Assembly: GCA_016744475.1 (NCBI GenBank)
Contig: JADGEH010000028.1
Location: 1 to 48,023, forward strand
Source of the DNA: Thiotrichales bacterium
Lineage (GTDB): Bacteria; Pseudomonadota; Gammaproteobacteria; Beggiatoales; Beggiatoaceae
Direction of reading: 5' to 3'
Length of the DNA: 48,023 nt
The translations under genes and the position numbers were made by a program. The notes below the pieces were generated by a model. The model was not told the DNA's origin and searched no databases. It saw only the letters and a program-made list of their open reading frames with translations. Below, piece by piece: positions 9,373-17,967 of the stretch (positions are counted from its first letter, which is position 1; each line of letters starts with the position of its first letter).

Positions 9373-10284
9373 TCAGGTGTTGCTCATACACGCTTTACGC
9401 GCTTCAGCACGTTGTCTCGCATCCATACGACGTTTTTCACTATCGGCACGACGTTTGTCAAACTCAGCTTGAAAAGCTTGCTGCTGTGGAAAATGAGCCA
9501 CAGGATGCTGCTGTTCAAACTGTTCACGCATGTCTTTCATTTTATTTTCAAATTTAGCAAATTCAGCTTGCGCATGAATTTTTTGTTTTTCAGCTAATGA
9601 TTTGAAATAGTCACGGCGTTGTTCTGGTGTTTTGTGACGCAGTTCTTCCATTTGTGCAAAATCAACGGTTTGCATACCTGGCATAGAGGATGGCATTTGT
9701 TGTTGCATAGCTTGCATGTGTTGAACTTGCTGTTGGCGCAATTGCTCAGCAAAGGCTTGATGTGCTTTACGAGCATCAGCAACACTTTGAGCGGCTTGAG
9801 GATGCTGCTGAGGTTGGAATTGTGCGGCTTGTTCACGTAATGCTTTCAATTGTTTATCTTGTTGCGCACGGATTTGATCAATGCGTGCTTGTTGAGCTTT
9901 TTGAATCTCTTCATAAGAAGGCTGTGCAGGTTGTTGAGCCACACGTTCTTGCCTATTTTTCAGATATTCAGCTTGTTGTTTTTGGAAAGCGGCAAATTGC
10001 TCTTGTTGCGCTTTAGCTTGTGCTTCCATGTGCTGGCGTTGTTGTTCATTCCATGTGTTCCAATCTTGTGATTGGGCTACTGTTTGAAAACCCGATGCAG
10101 CAGGTCTTTGGCTACGGAAGGCTTCACGCATTTTTTGCATTTCAGCTTGATGTGCAGCAAAACGTGCATCAGCATTTTTGCGATAATCATTAGCCGCGTT
10201 GCTAGCACAATCGCTGTTAGCCGCAAAGCTTAAAGGGGATGCCAGTGTCAGAGAAATAGCCAGCGTCAGTAGAGTTTTTTTCAT
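9373..10284 (-). CDS. Secreted Gln/Ala-rich coiled-coil protein, unknown function
   Basis: 303 aa, with a signal peptide (MKKTLLTLAISLTLASPLSFA) and start set by TAAGGAGCT at 10291-10299. The mature part is almost entirely charged and Gln/Ala-rich helix with heptad-like spacing (QKAQQARIDQIRAQQDKQLKALREQ) and Met-Gln clusters (QHMQAMQQQM). Only two Cys remain after processing, near the N-terminus and at the C-terminus (KACMSNT), so a terminal disulfide is possible. No catalytic motif is seen. It resembles periplasmic chaperone-like or stress proteins only in composition. It shares the MQKMR stretch with its downstream neighbour but is separated from it by a strong terminator. Confidence 0.75.
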   Translation of the reverse strand: MKKTLLTLAISLTLASPLSFAANSDCASNAANDYRKNADARFAAHQAEMQKMREAFRSQRPAASGFQTVAQSQDWNTWNEQQRQHMEAQAKAQQEQFAAFQKQQAEYLKNRQERVAQQPAQPSYEEIQKAQQARIDQIRAQQDKQLKALREQAAQFQPQQHPQAAQSVADARKAHQAFAEQLRQQQVQHMQAMQQQMPSSMPGMQTVDFAQMEELRHKTPEQRRDYFKSLAEKQKIHAQAEFAKFENKMKDMREQFEQQHPVAHFPQQQAFQAEFDKRRADSEKRRMDARQRAEARKACMSNT

Positions 10285-10589
10285 AGGGATAGCTCCTTAC
10301 GTCAATAGTTAAAGTACATGTCAGGGAATCTGTGAGTTGTAACTATATGTTTTTATTTTTATTTGACGTACCACATCCTCCGAATCTTGCTTAAGATTAT
10401 GATGGTAACGTCATATTCATATTGAAGCATATTATAAACTTCTAATATTCTTATTTCAACCTTTTCGTATCAAAAGCGTTGATACTGAGGTTTAAGTGAA
10501 GGCTTTATTTGGCGCTTAAGCGATTGAAAAAAACTTGTATTTTAAAATAAATGTTTGCGTGAGCTGAGTGAGTAAAACAGGTAAATTAA
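10285..10589. other. Divergent intergenic region
   Basis: 305 bp between divergent genes, strongly AT-rich. It should carry promoters for the 9373-10284 gene (minus) and the gspJ-like gene (plus). I see no clear operator, RNA or repeat in it. Confidence 0.5.
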
Positions 10590-11267
10590 ATGAAACAAAC
10601 TGCAAATGCCGATATAAATAAGCCGATAGATCAAGGATATAGACATTCATCACAGGGGTTTACCTTGCTCGAAGTCTTGGTGGCTTTGTCGGTCTTTTCT
10701 ATATTGGCTATCATGGCCTATAGTGGCTTAAAAAATGTGCTGGACACCGCTCAACATATTGAAGTCACAGCACAGCAAACCGCACGTTTGCAATGGGCGT
10801 TTAGTCGCTTAGAACAAGATATTTCACAACTGATACAGCGTCCTGTGCGCGATGCTTTTGGCGATGAACTAGCGGCTGTGCAAGGACGTGCTCAAGAGAT
10901 TGTTTTTACTCGGAATGGTTGGCAAAACCCTTTGCAGCGGTCACGTAGCCATTTGCAACGTGTCGCTTGGTTACTTGAAGAGGACACTTTATATCGACGC
11001 TATTGGCTCACACTGGATGGCGCACAAGACGCAGATTGGCGGCAAACGCCTATCCTGGAAGCGGTTGAGTCATTGACTGTGCGTTATTTGGATGCAGAAC
11101 AACAGTGGCATACGGAATGGCCGCCTTATGTGGCTAGAGGCGTACCTAACGATGCCACCTTAAAAGCGGTAGAAGTGACTATAGAATGGCTTGAGTGGGG
11201 ACAGTTGCGTCGTTTGTGGGCAGTGGCAGAAAAGTTTCCTACTCCTTCTAAAATCATCATTCCTTAA
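10590..11267 (+). CDS. gspJ: Type II secretion minor pseudopilin GspJ
   Basis: 225 aa. A class III prepilin signal is cut at G23/F24 before FTLLEVLVALSVF, with the conserved Glu at +5 (E28) and a hydrophobic N-terminal helix. The rest fits GspJ/XcpW: LQWAFSRLEQDISQL, a central VAWLLEEDTLYRRYW segment and a C-terminal LTVRYLD..QQW...WPP stretch. GspJ sits at the tip of the pseudopilus with GspI, GspK and GspX. It is normally embedded between gspI and gspK, but here no other gsp gene is adjacent, so it is a displaced or orphan copy. The start codon has only a weak binding site, and the 23-residue leader is long for the family. Confidence 0.85.
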   Translation: MKQTANADINKPIDQGYRHSSQGFTLLEVLVALSVFSILAIMAYSGLKNVLDTAQHIEVTAQQTARLQWAFSRLEQDISQLIQRPVRDAFGDELAAVQGRAQEIVFTRNGWQNPLQRSRSHLQRVAWLLEEDTLYRRYWLTLDGAQDADWRQTPILEAVESLTVRYLDAEQQWHTEWPPYVARGVPNDATLKAVEVTIEWLEWGQLRRLWAVAEKFPTPSKIIIP

Positions 11268-11286
11268 AATATCATCTTAGAAAGAG

Positions 11287-11466
11287 CCTAGTGCTTCGTC
11301 AAGCCTACTTTTTAGGGTTGCATTTTTTACCACGGAGACACGGAGAAGGCACAGAGCGCACGGAGAAAGACTTTTAATTTAAGTCACCTCTGTGTTATCC
11401 GTGTCACCTCCGTGCCTCCGTGGTGAAATTTGACCACCTAATTCTTAGAATTGACAAAGCACTAGG
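11287..11466. repeat. 180-bp imperfect palindromic element
   Basis: The outer arms 11287-11302 and 11451-11466 match in 15 of 16 positions (cctagtgctt... / ...aagcactagg). The inner arms 11330-11345 and 11408-11423 match in 15 of 16 (ccacggagacacggag type). The whole unit can fold back on itself, has no coding capacity, and fills the gap between two convergent genes. It looks like a miniature inverted-repeat element and may also act as a bidirectional terminator. No clear target duplication is seen. Confidence 0.8.
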
Positions 11467-11474
11467 ATAGAGAT

Positions 11475-12377
11475 TTATTCTTTAACGGTTTTTTCTTCTG
11501 TTGTGGTCATTTTACCGTCTTTAAGTTCTTTCACGGTTAAAGTATAGCCACCTTCATCTAAATAATGGCGAACTTCTTGTTTAATTAATACGGGTTTATT
11601 ATCCTCCACCTTGTAAATATTTTCTCCTGTGCCCATAGCACCTTCTCGCCAAGGCATAGTAATCAACTGTGTTTTAGCATCAAAGGTAGGAGAGGCTAAT
11701 TCAGCAAAATCCTTATTGTGCACAAATTGCTTTTTCTCTACATCATATAACCAATAGATGTAAGGCACATTAGGCCCTGCTGGCATGAATTCCATTAAAC
11801 GAATATCTTTGTAATCATCAAAATTAACATCTTCAATCACAAAACCTGAATCTTTTAAGTCTAGGGTTTGGGTATCGAGTTTTTGCCCACCATAGCTATT
11901 AATGTTTTGTACACCTTCAGCATGTTTTATTTCAATCCCGGTAATGTTATGTGTATCGTCTTGTTGAGTGCCTAATAGCTTAAAGCGTAAAATAGGTAAA
12001 CCATCATGGATAGTGGCATCAAATCCCCAACTTTTTGTGTCCTCTCCTTCTTGCATGGCTTTTAGAGTAGCAATACGTGCTTCATAGGTTTTCAATAAAC
12101 AAGCACTATCTTTAGCATCACAATCGGTTAAACGTTGTTTAAGCCAGGCTTTTTGATCTTGTTTTAAAGTTTGACGAGCGGCTTTTTTAGGCAGTGCTTT
12201 ACGCACTTCAACATATAATTGTGTCAGTTCTGCATCAGCCGCATCCAGAGATGGACTAGAACAAATGGTTTTTTCTATTGTCGCACTGGCTTTTTTACAA
12301 TCAAAACCAGCCGCTTGGACGGATGTCGTAAAAGCCAGTAAAGCCGCGCTACTGAGGACGAGTAAAGGTTGTTTCAT
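11475..12377 (-). CDS. Secreted protein with LprI-like (DUF1311) N-terminal domain
   Basis: 300 aa with a signal peptide ending VQA. Residues ~24-110 match the lysozyme-inhibitor LprI N-terminal/DUF1311 pattern: FDCKKASATIEKTICSS, then LDAADAELTQLY, QKAWLKQR..C and a final C in ACLLKTYEARI, giving four Cys that can form two disulfides. The C-terminal ~190 residues contain DVNFDDYKDIRLMEF and NVPYIYWLYD, like the XAC2610-type domain often found behind DUF1311. The likely location is the periplasm. A role against lysozyme is known only for a few relatives, so function here is inference. It is transcribed divergently from the zinc-binding protein gene. Confidence 0.8.
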   Translation of the reverse strand: MKQPLLVLSSAALLAFTTSVQAAGFDCKKASATIEKTICSSPSLDAADAELTQLYVEVRKALPKKAARQTLKQDQKAWLKQRLTDCDAKDSACLLKTYEARIATLKAMQEGEDTKSWGFDATIHDGLPILRFKLLGTQQDDTHNITGIEIKHAEGVQNINSYGGQKLDTQTLDLKDSGFVIEDVNFDDYKDIRLMEFMPAGPNVPYIYWLYDVEKKQFVHNKDFAELASPTFDAKTQLITMPWREGAMGTGENIYKVEDNKPVLIKQEVRHYLDEGGYTLTVKELKDGKMTTTEEKTVKE

Positions 12378-12539
12378 GGAATACCTGCCTATTTGGGGTT
12401 GAGTAAAAGGGACTATCTTGCAATGCTTATAGGTGTGCGATGTGTCTACATGTCATGTTTGATATTCTTATCAGAAGCATTGTTGTGTGGCAAATGTAGC
12501 ATAAAGCGGTATAAAGCCTAAGCTGTTTTTTTACGGTTT

Positions 12540-12560
12540 ATATCTCAAAAAATGAGATAT
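12540..12560. promoter_or_regulatory. Possible operator between divergent genes
   Basis: Perfect 8-bp inverted repeat atatctca/tgagatat (12540-12547 and 12553-12560) with a 5-nt A-rich spacer, 73 bp upstream of the ZnuA-like start. The position suits a repressor site for the zinc-binding protein gene, but the sequence is not a recognisable Zur box. The rest of 12378-12632 shows nothing definite. Confidence 0.4.
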
Positions 12561-12632
12561 TGCATCGATTTTAGATGAACTATCCACTTTATCTTTTTAA
12601 TACTTTGATATTTATTCAAGGAGAGATGTTTT

Positions 12633-13508
12633 ATGAAAAACCTTATGTTTTGGATGTTTTTAATGTTGATGGGGTTAAGCATCAATGTCACACAAGCGCA
12701 AGCTTTACGTATTGTCGTCAGCATTTTGCCGCAAAAACATTTTGTAGAACAAGTAGGCGGGGAACAGGTGGAAGTCGCTGTCATGGTACAACCTGGTCAT
12801 AGTCCAGCTACTTATGCACTGACTTTGAAACAGATGTCACAACTTAAACAAGCCCATGCTTATATTCGTATGGGAGTCCCTTTTGAAGAAGTCTGGATAT
12901 CACGTTTACAGAAAAATAATCCTGATTTGCCGATGTTTGATGCACGCACAGGCATTCATTTACAAACCCTGGAAAAGCATGAACATGAGCATGACGAAGC
13001 ACATGATCATCATCCACAAGACAATTTAGACCCACATATCTGGCTGAATCCTTTGCATGTGATCACGATGGTTAAACAGATTCAAACCTTATTAAGTGAT
13101 TTAGACCCACAACATGCGGCCTTGTATGCTCAAAATGCAGAAGCTTTTATTCAGCAATTAGAACAATTAGATGGTGATATTCGTAGCCAATTAAGCAGTG
13201 TGCAAGGACAGCGTTTTTTGGTGTTTCATCCTTCCTGGGGTTATTTTGCACGCGCTTATGGATTGCAACAAATCGCCATTGAACAAGAAGGTAAAAGTCC
13301 AGGGGCTAAAAGTTTGCAACATCTGATTCAACAAGCTAAAGAGTTAAATATTAAGGTGGTTTTTGTGCAGCCGCAGTTCAATCAGCGCAATGCCAAGACC
13401 ATTGCTCAAGCCATTGATGGAGAAGTTGTAGCGATTGATCCTTTGGCTGAACGCTATATTGAAAATCTACGCACTGTCGCACCAGTGTTTGTCCGCAGTG
13501 TGCGTTAA
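12633..13508 (+). CDS. znuA: Zinc ABC transporter substrate-binding protein (ZnuA-like)
   Basis: 291 aa periplasmic metal-binding protein of the TroA/ZnuA cluster with a signal peptide ending TQA. Metal ligands are visible as H56 (PGHSPATY), H135 (DPHIWLNP), H199 (FHPSWGYF) and D269 (IDPLA). The His/Asp-rich mobile loop at 116-127 (HEHEHDEAHDHH) is the usual mark of zinc rather than manganese specificity. GGAGA at about 12620-12624 sets the start. ZnuB (permease) and ZnuC (ATPase) are not next to it, so the gene is an orphan and must use a transporter encoded elsewhere. Only 27 bp separate it from ubiA, which may be co-transcribed. Confidence 0.9.
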   Translation: MKNLMFWMFLMLMGLSINVTQAQALRIVVSILPQKHFVEQVGGEQVEVAVMVQPGHSPATYALTLKQMSQLKQAHAYIRMGVPFEEVWISRLQKNNPDLPMFDARTGIHLQTLEKHEHEHDEAHDHHPQDNLDPHIWLNPLHVITMVKQIQTLLSDLDPQHAALYAQNAEAFIQQLEQLDGDIRSQLSSVQGQRFLVFHPSWGYFARAYGLQQIAIEQEGKSPGAKSLQHLIQQAKELNIKVVFVQPQFNQRNAKTIAQAIDGEVVAIDPLAERYIENLRTVAPVFVRSVR

Positions 13509-13535
13509 GAATTTGTTCAATTGAATGGAAACACC

Positions 13536-14384
13536 ATGCTTAAAGAACGTTTAACTCAATATGTTTATCTCACTCGTTTGCACAAGCCGATTGGTATTTA
13601 TTTATTGTTATGGCCTACCTTGTGGGCAGTGTGGTTGGCGAGTGAGGGAGCACCGGATGTGGGCATTGTGGTGATTTTCACGGTGGGCGTGGTGTTGATG
13701 CGGTCAGCGGGTTGCGTGATCAATGATTATGCAGATCGACATATTGATGGGCATGTGGCGCGTACTTGCCAGCGTCCCCTTGCCACTGGTGCTGTGACTT
13801 CTAAAGAGGCTTTGAGCTTATTTGCAGTGCTGTGTTTATTGGCCTTTGGCTTGGTGCTATGGCTCAATACCTTGACGATTTTATTGTCATTTGTCGCGTT
13901 GTTATTAGCCGCTGTGTATCCCTTTATGAAGCGTTATACTTATTTTCCACAAGTGTTTTTGGGCGCTGCTTTTGCCTGGGCGATTCCAATGGCTTTTGCT
14001 GCGCAAACGGGAACGGTACCGATGCTGGCTTGGTGGTTATTCATCACCACTGTCGTTTGGACGGTGGCTTACGACACCCAATATGCCATGGTGGATCGAG
14101 CTGATGATGTAAAAATTGGTGTGAAATCAACGGCTATTTTATTTGGGACAGCCGATAAGTGGGTGATTGGCGGCTTACAATTGAGTGTGTTGTTATCGCT
14201 GTGGCTGTTGGGAAAAGAACAAGCTTTAGGATTTTTTTATTATATGGGTTTATTGTTGGCAGCCGGTTTAGCCATTTACCAGCAATATTTAATGAAAGAC
14301 CGTGAACCACAATATTGTTTTCAAGCTTTTACGAATAATCATTGGTTCGGATTCGCGGTGTTTCTAGGTATTGTTCTTAGTTGA
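13536..14384 (+). CDS. ubiA: 4-hydroxybenzoate polyprenyltransferase
   Basis: Integral membrane prenyltransferase that attaches the polyprenyl chain to 4-hydroxybenzoate in ubiquinone synthesis. 282 aa from the ATG at 13536; a TTG at 13521 would add five residues without support. The two Asp-rich, Mg-diphosphate-binding motifs are present: NDYADRHID (63-71) and [13 protein letters not shown] (179-191), followed by the family hallmark [11 protein letters not shown]. The early [15 protein letters not shown] segment is also typical, and many hydrophobic helices follow. ubiC is not adjacent. The 3' end overlaps the convergent thioester-reductase gene by 8 bp, so the two transcripts oppose each other. 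Confidence 0.95.
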   Translation: MLKERLTQYVYLTRLHKPIGIYLLLWPTLWAVWLASEGAPDVGIVVIFTVGVVLMRSAGCVINDYADRHIDGHVARTCQRPLATGAVTSKEALSLFAVLCLLAFGLVLWLNTLTILLSFVALLLAAVYPFMKRYTYFPQVFLGAAFAWAIPMAFAAQTGTVPMLAWWLFITTVVWTVAYDTQYAMVDRADDVKIGVKSTAILFGTADKWVIGGLQLSVLLSLWLLGKEQALGFFYYMGLLLAAGLAIYQQYLMKDREPQYCFQAFTNNHWFGFAVFLGIVLS

Positions 14385-15540
14385 AAAAGTCGCTTTTAAA
14401 ATAATCCATATACAGCTTCAATAAGGCTTCATTATTCACCGGGCATTCTAAATTCAATGCAGCTAATGCTTGTTGGGCTTGTGCATTATCCATCGGGGGT
14501 TTGGGTGCAAATAAAAAAGTCGGTGAGCGCAGTAAAAAAGCCACGGGTGCATAAGTTCTACTGCGTGGTTCTGCTTGCGTCGCTTGTTTTAAGCGTTCTA
14601 ACCAGGTGTCAAAAGGCACTCGTTCAAAATGGTATTCAGCGGCTTCTAAAGCGGCATAGAGTTCGTTCCAATGCGTTGGTGTAGGGTTGTATAAATGAAA
14701 AGCACGGTTTAAATTTTCAACTTGCAAAGACATCTTCACAATAGCCTGTGCTGCAAAATCTACTGCCATCATATTGATGTTGGCATCTACAGCAGGCACC
14801 TGTTGTAAATGCACGCAGGCTTTCAACATGCTGCATAAAAAATCTTGTGTATTACCGTTAATCCCTACACGGGTATCACCCATCAAACGTGCTGTGCGGT
14901 ACACACTGGCTTGTAATCCGCGTGCTTGTGCTTCACGTAACAGTGCTTCCGATACCCATTTGCTTTGCTTGTAGCCTCCTTTTAACGCCACATCCGGTAC
15001 ATCTGTTTCTTTAACGGGTTCTTCTTGAAAATGCGCCGGACTGAAAAACACGGCTAACGTAGACATGAAATGTACAGGTTTGCTGCGTTGTTTAGCGGCT
15101 AGTCGCAACAGTTCATGTGTACCTAAAACGTTGGTAGATTTAAGTGCTTTATAAGAATAAAAAGAATTCACCTGTGCTGCGCTGTGATAAATCACATCTA
15201 TGGTGTCAGCTAGAAAATCAAATACGCTGTCTTCTATCCCCATTAAAGGTTTGGATAAATCTCCAGGTACTACATGAATGCGTTGTGCTAAAGCAGGATT
15301 CCAAAGTTGATAAAACTCTAAATGTTTTTTTAGACGCGCCCAACCTTCGGCTTCAGAAGGACAACGAATCAAACAATGCACTTCTGCTTGAGTCTGATGC
15401 AAGAGTGAATCTAATAAAAAAGCCCCCAGGAAACCGCTCGCTCCGGTTAAAAAAATATGCTGGGGTTCATTCAATGTGGTTAGGGAAGAAAATTGAATAG
15501 TCGGATCAAGTTGAACTTCAGAGGTTAAATCCAGTGTCAT
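14377..15540 (-). CDS. Thioester reductase-like NAD(P)-dependent protein (male-sterility/Lys2 type SDR)
   Basis: 387 aa extended short-chain dehydrogenase. The Rossmann motif TGASGFLG is at 32-39, the catalytic YxxxK is Y190-K194 in GGYKQSKW, and [14 protein letters not shown] and YRTARLMGD are typical of the reductase domain in carboxylic acid reductases and NRPS terminal modules (Lys2 family). It is free-standing, with no adenylation or carrier domain. Family members reduce acyl thioesters to aldehydes or alcohols; the substrate here is unknown. Its ATG shares one base with the stop of the GMC dehydrogenase gene upstream (TAATG), indicating translational coupling and linked function, plausibly in alcohol/aldehyde/fatty-acyl metabolism. 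Confidence 0.85.
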   Translation of the reverse strand: MTLDLTSEVQLDPTIQFSSLTTLNEPQHIFLTGASGFLGAFLLDSLLHQTQAEVHCLIRCPSEAEGWARLKKHLEFYQLWNPALAQRIHVVPGDLSKPLMGIEDSVFDFLADTIDVIYHSAAQVNSFYSYKALKSTNVLGTHELLRLAAKQRSKPVHFMSTLAVFFSPAHFQEEPVKETDVPDVALKGGYKQSKWVSEALLREAQARGLQASVYRTARLMGDTRVGINGNTQDFLCSMLKACVHLQQVPAVDANINMMAVDFAAQAIVKMSLQVENLNRAFHLYNPTPTHWNELYAALEAAEYHFERVPFDTWLERLKQATQAEPRSRTYAPVAFLLRSPTFLFAPKPPMDNAQAQQALAALNLECPVNNEALLKLYMDYFKSDFFN

Positions 15541-17240
15541 TAAATGTTATTCCGTTTGAGTTCTTTTACCGCATAATCACAAGCGCGTGCGGTTAAGGCC
15601 ATATAAGTGAGAGAAGGGTTTTGGCAAGCCGATGATGTCATACAAGCCCCGTCAGTAACAAATACATTCGGTACACCATGCACTTGATTATGTGCATTAA
15701 GCACAGAAGTTTTGGCATCATGCCCCATGCGTGCCGTGCCCATTTCATGAACGCACATACCTGGATACGCGCCAAAATCAAAACTGGCGACTTCTTTCAA
15801 TCCCACGGTTTCAAGCATTTCTACACAACTGCTTCGTATATCTTTGCGCATCTTCATTTCATTGCTCTTAAAAGTCGCATCAATGCTCAGCGTCGCTTGC
15901 CCCCACTTATCTTTGACGGCAGTATTTAAGGTCACGCGATTATCTCGATAAGGTAGGCATTCACCAAAGCCAAGAAACCACATCATCCAAGGCCCTGGTT
16001 GAGTTAATTTTTGTTTAAACTCAGCACCCCATTCGCGGCCCTGTTGGCCTCTGTCCCAACCGATGCGTAAACCCGCACCCTGCAAACCATAACCCCGTAT
16101 AAAATCAGGATGTTGCTCGCTCACATTGCGAAACCGAGGGACATAAATCCCATTGGGGCGTTGTCCTGAGTAATAACGATCTTCAAAACCTTCGTGAATA
16201 CCTTTAGCGCCCGTTAAAAAGTGGTGATCCATCAAATAACGTCCGAGCACATCACCCTCGTTGCCTAAACCATGGGGAAAACGCGCCGAAGTGGAATTCA
16301 TCAGGATGAAGGTAGAACCTAGCGTTGAGGCATTGACAAAAATCACCTTGGCATAAAATTCTAGAGATTCTGAAGTGTGCGCATCAATCACTCTGACACC
16401 CACGGCTTTGCCTTTTTTCTCATCATAAATGATTGAATGAACAATGGAATCAGGTCTTAAGGTTAAATTCCCTGTGCTGGCAGCACGGGGCAAAGTCGCT
16501 GATTGGCTGGAAAAATACGCACCCACAGGACAGCCACGAATGCACCGATTGCGATACTGACATTTGCCACGCCCATTGTGTGGCACGGTTAAATTCGCTA
16601 CTCGTCCAATGGTCATACGACGCTGTGGATAATGGGCTTCAAGCCGTTTTTTAACATGTTTTTCCAAGCAGTTCATGGGCATGGGAGGGAGGAAATGGCC
16701 ATCCGGTAAATGTTCTAAACCTTCAGCTTGTCCGCTAATTCCTGCAAAGCGTTCCACATAGTCATACCAAGGGGCTAAATCTTTATAACGTATCGGCCAG
16801 TCAATTTCGATACCGTCTCGAAGGTTAGCGGTAAAATCGAGATCGCTCAGGCGATAGCTTTGACGTGTCCACATCAACGAGCGCCCGCCCACTTGATCGC
16901 CTCGAACCCAATCAAAGCGTTGAGTTTCTGTATAAGGATTGTCTATATCATTAATGAAAAAATGCGCACTGTCTTCCCGTACAGAAAACTGACGGCTTTG
17001 TACGGGTTGTTGAGCTTTTGCCGCTTGGGTTAATTGACCGCGATGAGGAAACTCCCAAGGATGCAACATGGCTGTGGGATAATCTTTAATGTGTTCAACG
17101 GGCCTACCTCGCTCTAAAACTAGGGTTTTCAAACCTTTTTCAGTCAGTTCTTTAGCCGCCCATCCGCCTGAAATACCAGAGCCAATGACAATCGCATCAT
17201 AGGTATGTTGCGCTTTTGCTTTAATGTTATTAACAGCCAT
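15540..17240 (-). CDS. GMC-family FAD-dependent dehydrogenase, large subunit
   Basis: 566 aa glucose-methanol-choline oxidoreductase. The FAD dinucleotide fold is at the N-terminus (GSGISGG at 20-26, then ETEKG-like turn and VLERGR). A CQYRNRCIRGCPVGAYF segment is typical of the gluconate/sorbitol dehydrogenase branch. The C-terminal catalytic His lies in HEMGTARMG (H498) and the partner Asn in CQNPSLTYM (N541). Such flavoproteins oxidise alcohols or sugars and pass electrons to a quinone or cytochrome. The gene is 2 bp downstream of the Tat-type small subunit, its usual partner, and overlaps the thioester-reductase gene by one base. No cytochrome c subunit is adjacent. The substrate cannot be read from sequence. 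Confidence 0.9.
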   Translation of the reverse strand: MAVNNIKAKAQHTYDAIVIGSGISGGWAAKELTEKGLKTLVLERGRPVEHIKDYPTAMLHPWEFPHRGQLTQAAKAQQPVQSRQFSVREDSAHFFINDIDNPYTETQRFDWVRGDQVGGRSLMWTRQSYRLSDLDFTANLRDGIEIDWPIRYKDLAPWYDYVERFAGISGQAEGLEHLPDGHFLPPMPMNCLEKHVKKRLEAHYPQRRMTIGRVANLTVPHNGRGKCQYRNRCIRGCPVGAYFSSQSATLPRAASTGNLTLRPDSIVHSIIYDEKKGKAVGVRVIDAHTSESLEFYAKVIFVNASTLGSTFILMNSTSARFPHGLGNEGDVLGRYLMDHHFLTGAKGIHEGFEDRYYSGQRPNGIYVPRFRNVSEQHPDFIRGYGLQGAGLRIGWDRGQQGREWGAEFKQKLTQPGPWMMWFLGFGECLPYRDNRVTLNTAVKDKWGQATLSIDATFKSNEMKMRKDIRSSCVEMLETVGLKEVASFDFGAYPGMCVHEMGTARMGHDAKTSVLNAHNQVHGVPNVFVTDGACMTSSACQNPSLTYMALTARACDYAVKELKRNNI

Positions 17241-17242
17241 GA

Positions 17243-17797
17243 TTAAGGATGTCCTTCCGTGATAGCCGCAGCTTTGGTATTAGAATAAGGAATGCAAGCC
17301 AGATAATCACCTGGTATAGGTACATAGCTAAGTGCTTGAGTGGCACCTATTTCTGAAGTGAAATAACCTTGTACAGTAAGTTCTTTAAGCACTGGAAAGA
17401 AATCTTGATCTTGTACTTGTTGAAGACATTGGATTTGTTGCTCTTTAGTGCTATCCATAAAGGCTCGACCTAGCTGTTGCTCACAAGCTTGAGAAAAATC
17501 ATCAAGACTTTGAACAAACTGCTGGCGGTCTTTTTCTGCATAACAATCCCATAGCATTTGCTCGATAAATCGCTCTACCTGGGCTGCTTTAGCTCCCGGT
17601 GTATCGGTGCTGGGGATAATATGCTCTGCCAATTCTGCCAACCATTCACGTTGAGGCGCGGACAGAAACAAAGGCTGCCAAGTCGCGGCATGGGAAAGAT
17701 TAAACACGCTCATCAGAGCGGATGCGGATAAAGTGCTACCTGCCAAAAACGAAAAATGTTTAAGGGCGCTGCGTCGATTTATAGTCATGTTTTGCAT
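17243..17797 (-). CDS. Gluconate 2-dehydrogenase subunit 3-family protein (Tat-exported)
   Basis: 184 aa from the ATG at 17797; upstream in-frame starts are only TTG at 17815. A twin-arginine signal is visible (NRRSALKHFSFLAGS followed by a hydrophobic stretch ending SHA). The mature part carries the family pattern LAELAEHIIPSTDTPGAKAA near its start and a C-terminal GYFTSEIGATQALSYVPIPG. Family members form the small subunit of membrane-bound GMC dehydrogenases and let the flavoprotein be carried across the membrane by the Tat system. The position just ahead of the GMC gene fits that role exactly. Confidence 0.88.
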   Translation of the reverse strand: MQNMTINRRSALKHFSFLAGSTLSASALMSVFNLSHAATWQPLFLSAPQREWLAELAEHIIPSTDTPGAKAAQVERFIEQMLWDCYAEKDRQQFVQSLDDFSQACEQQLGRAFMDSTKEQQIQCLQQVQDQDFFPVLKELTVQGYFTSEIGATQALSYVPIPGDYLACIPYSNTKAAAITEGHP

Positions 17798-17967
17798 TAT
17801 AAATGATCCGGTCAATGAACGGCTATGGCTGTTTGCCTTTGCTGCGAGACATGGAAAGGAGAAGTTAGGGAAGTTGTTTGCAACAAGCTGTTACTTTGGA
17901 GGGGAGCGATGTTCATGCGAAGAGAATGCTGTGAATATCATTCAAAAGAGGCAGGATACTAAAAATA

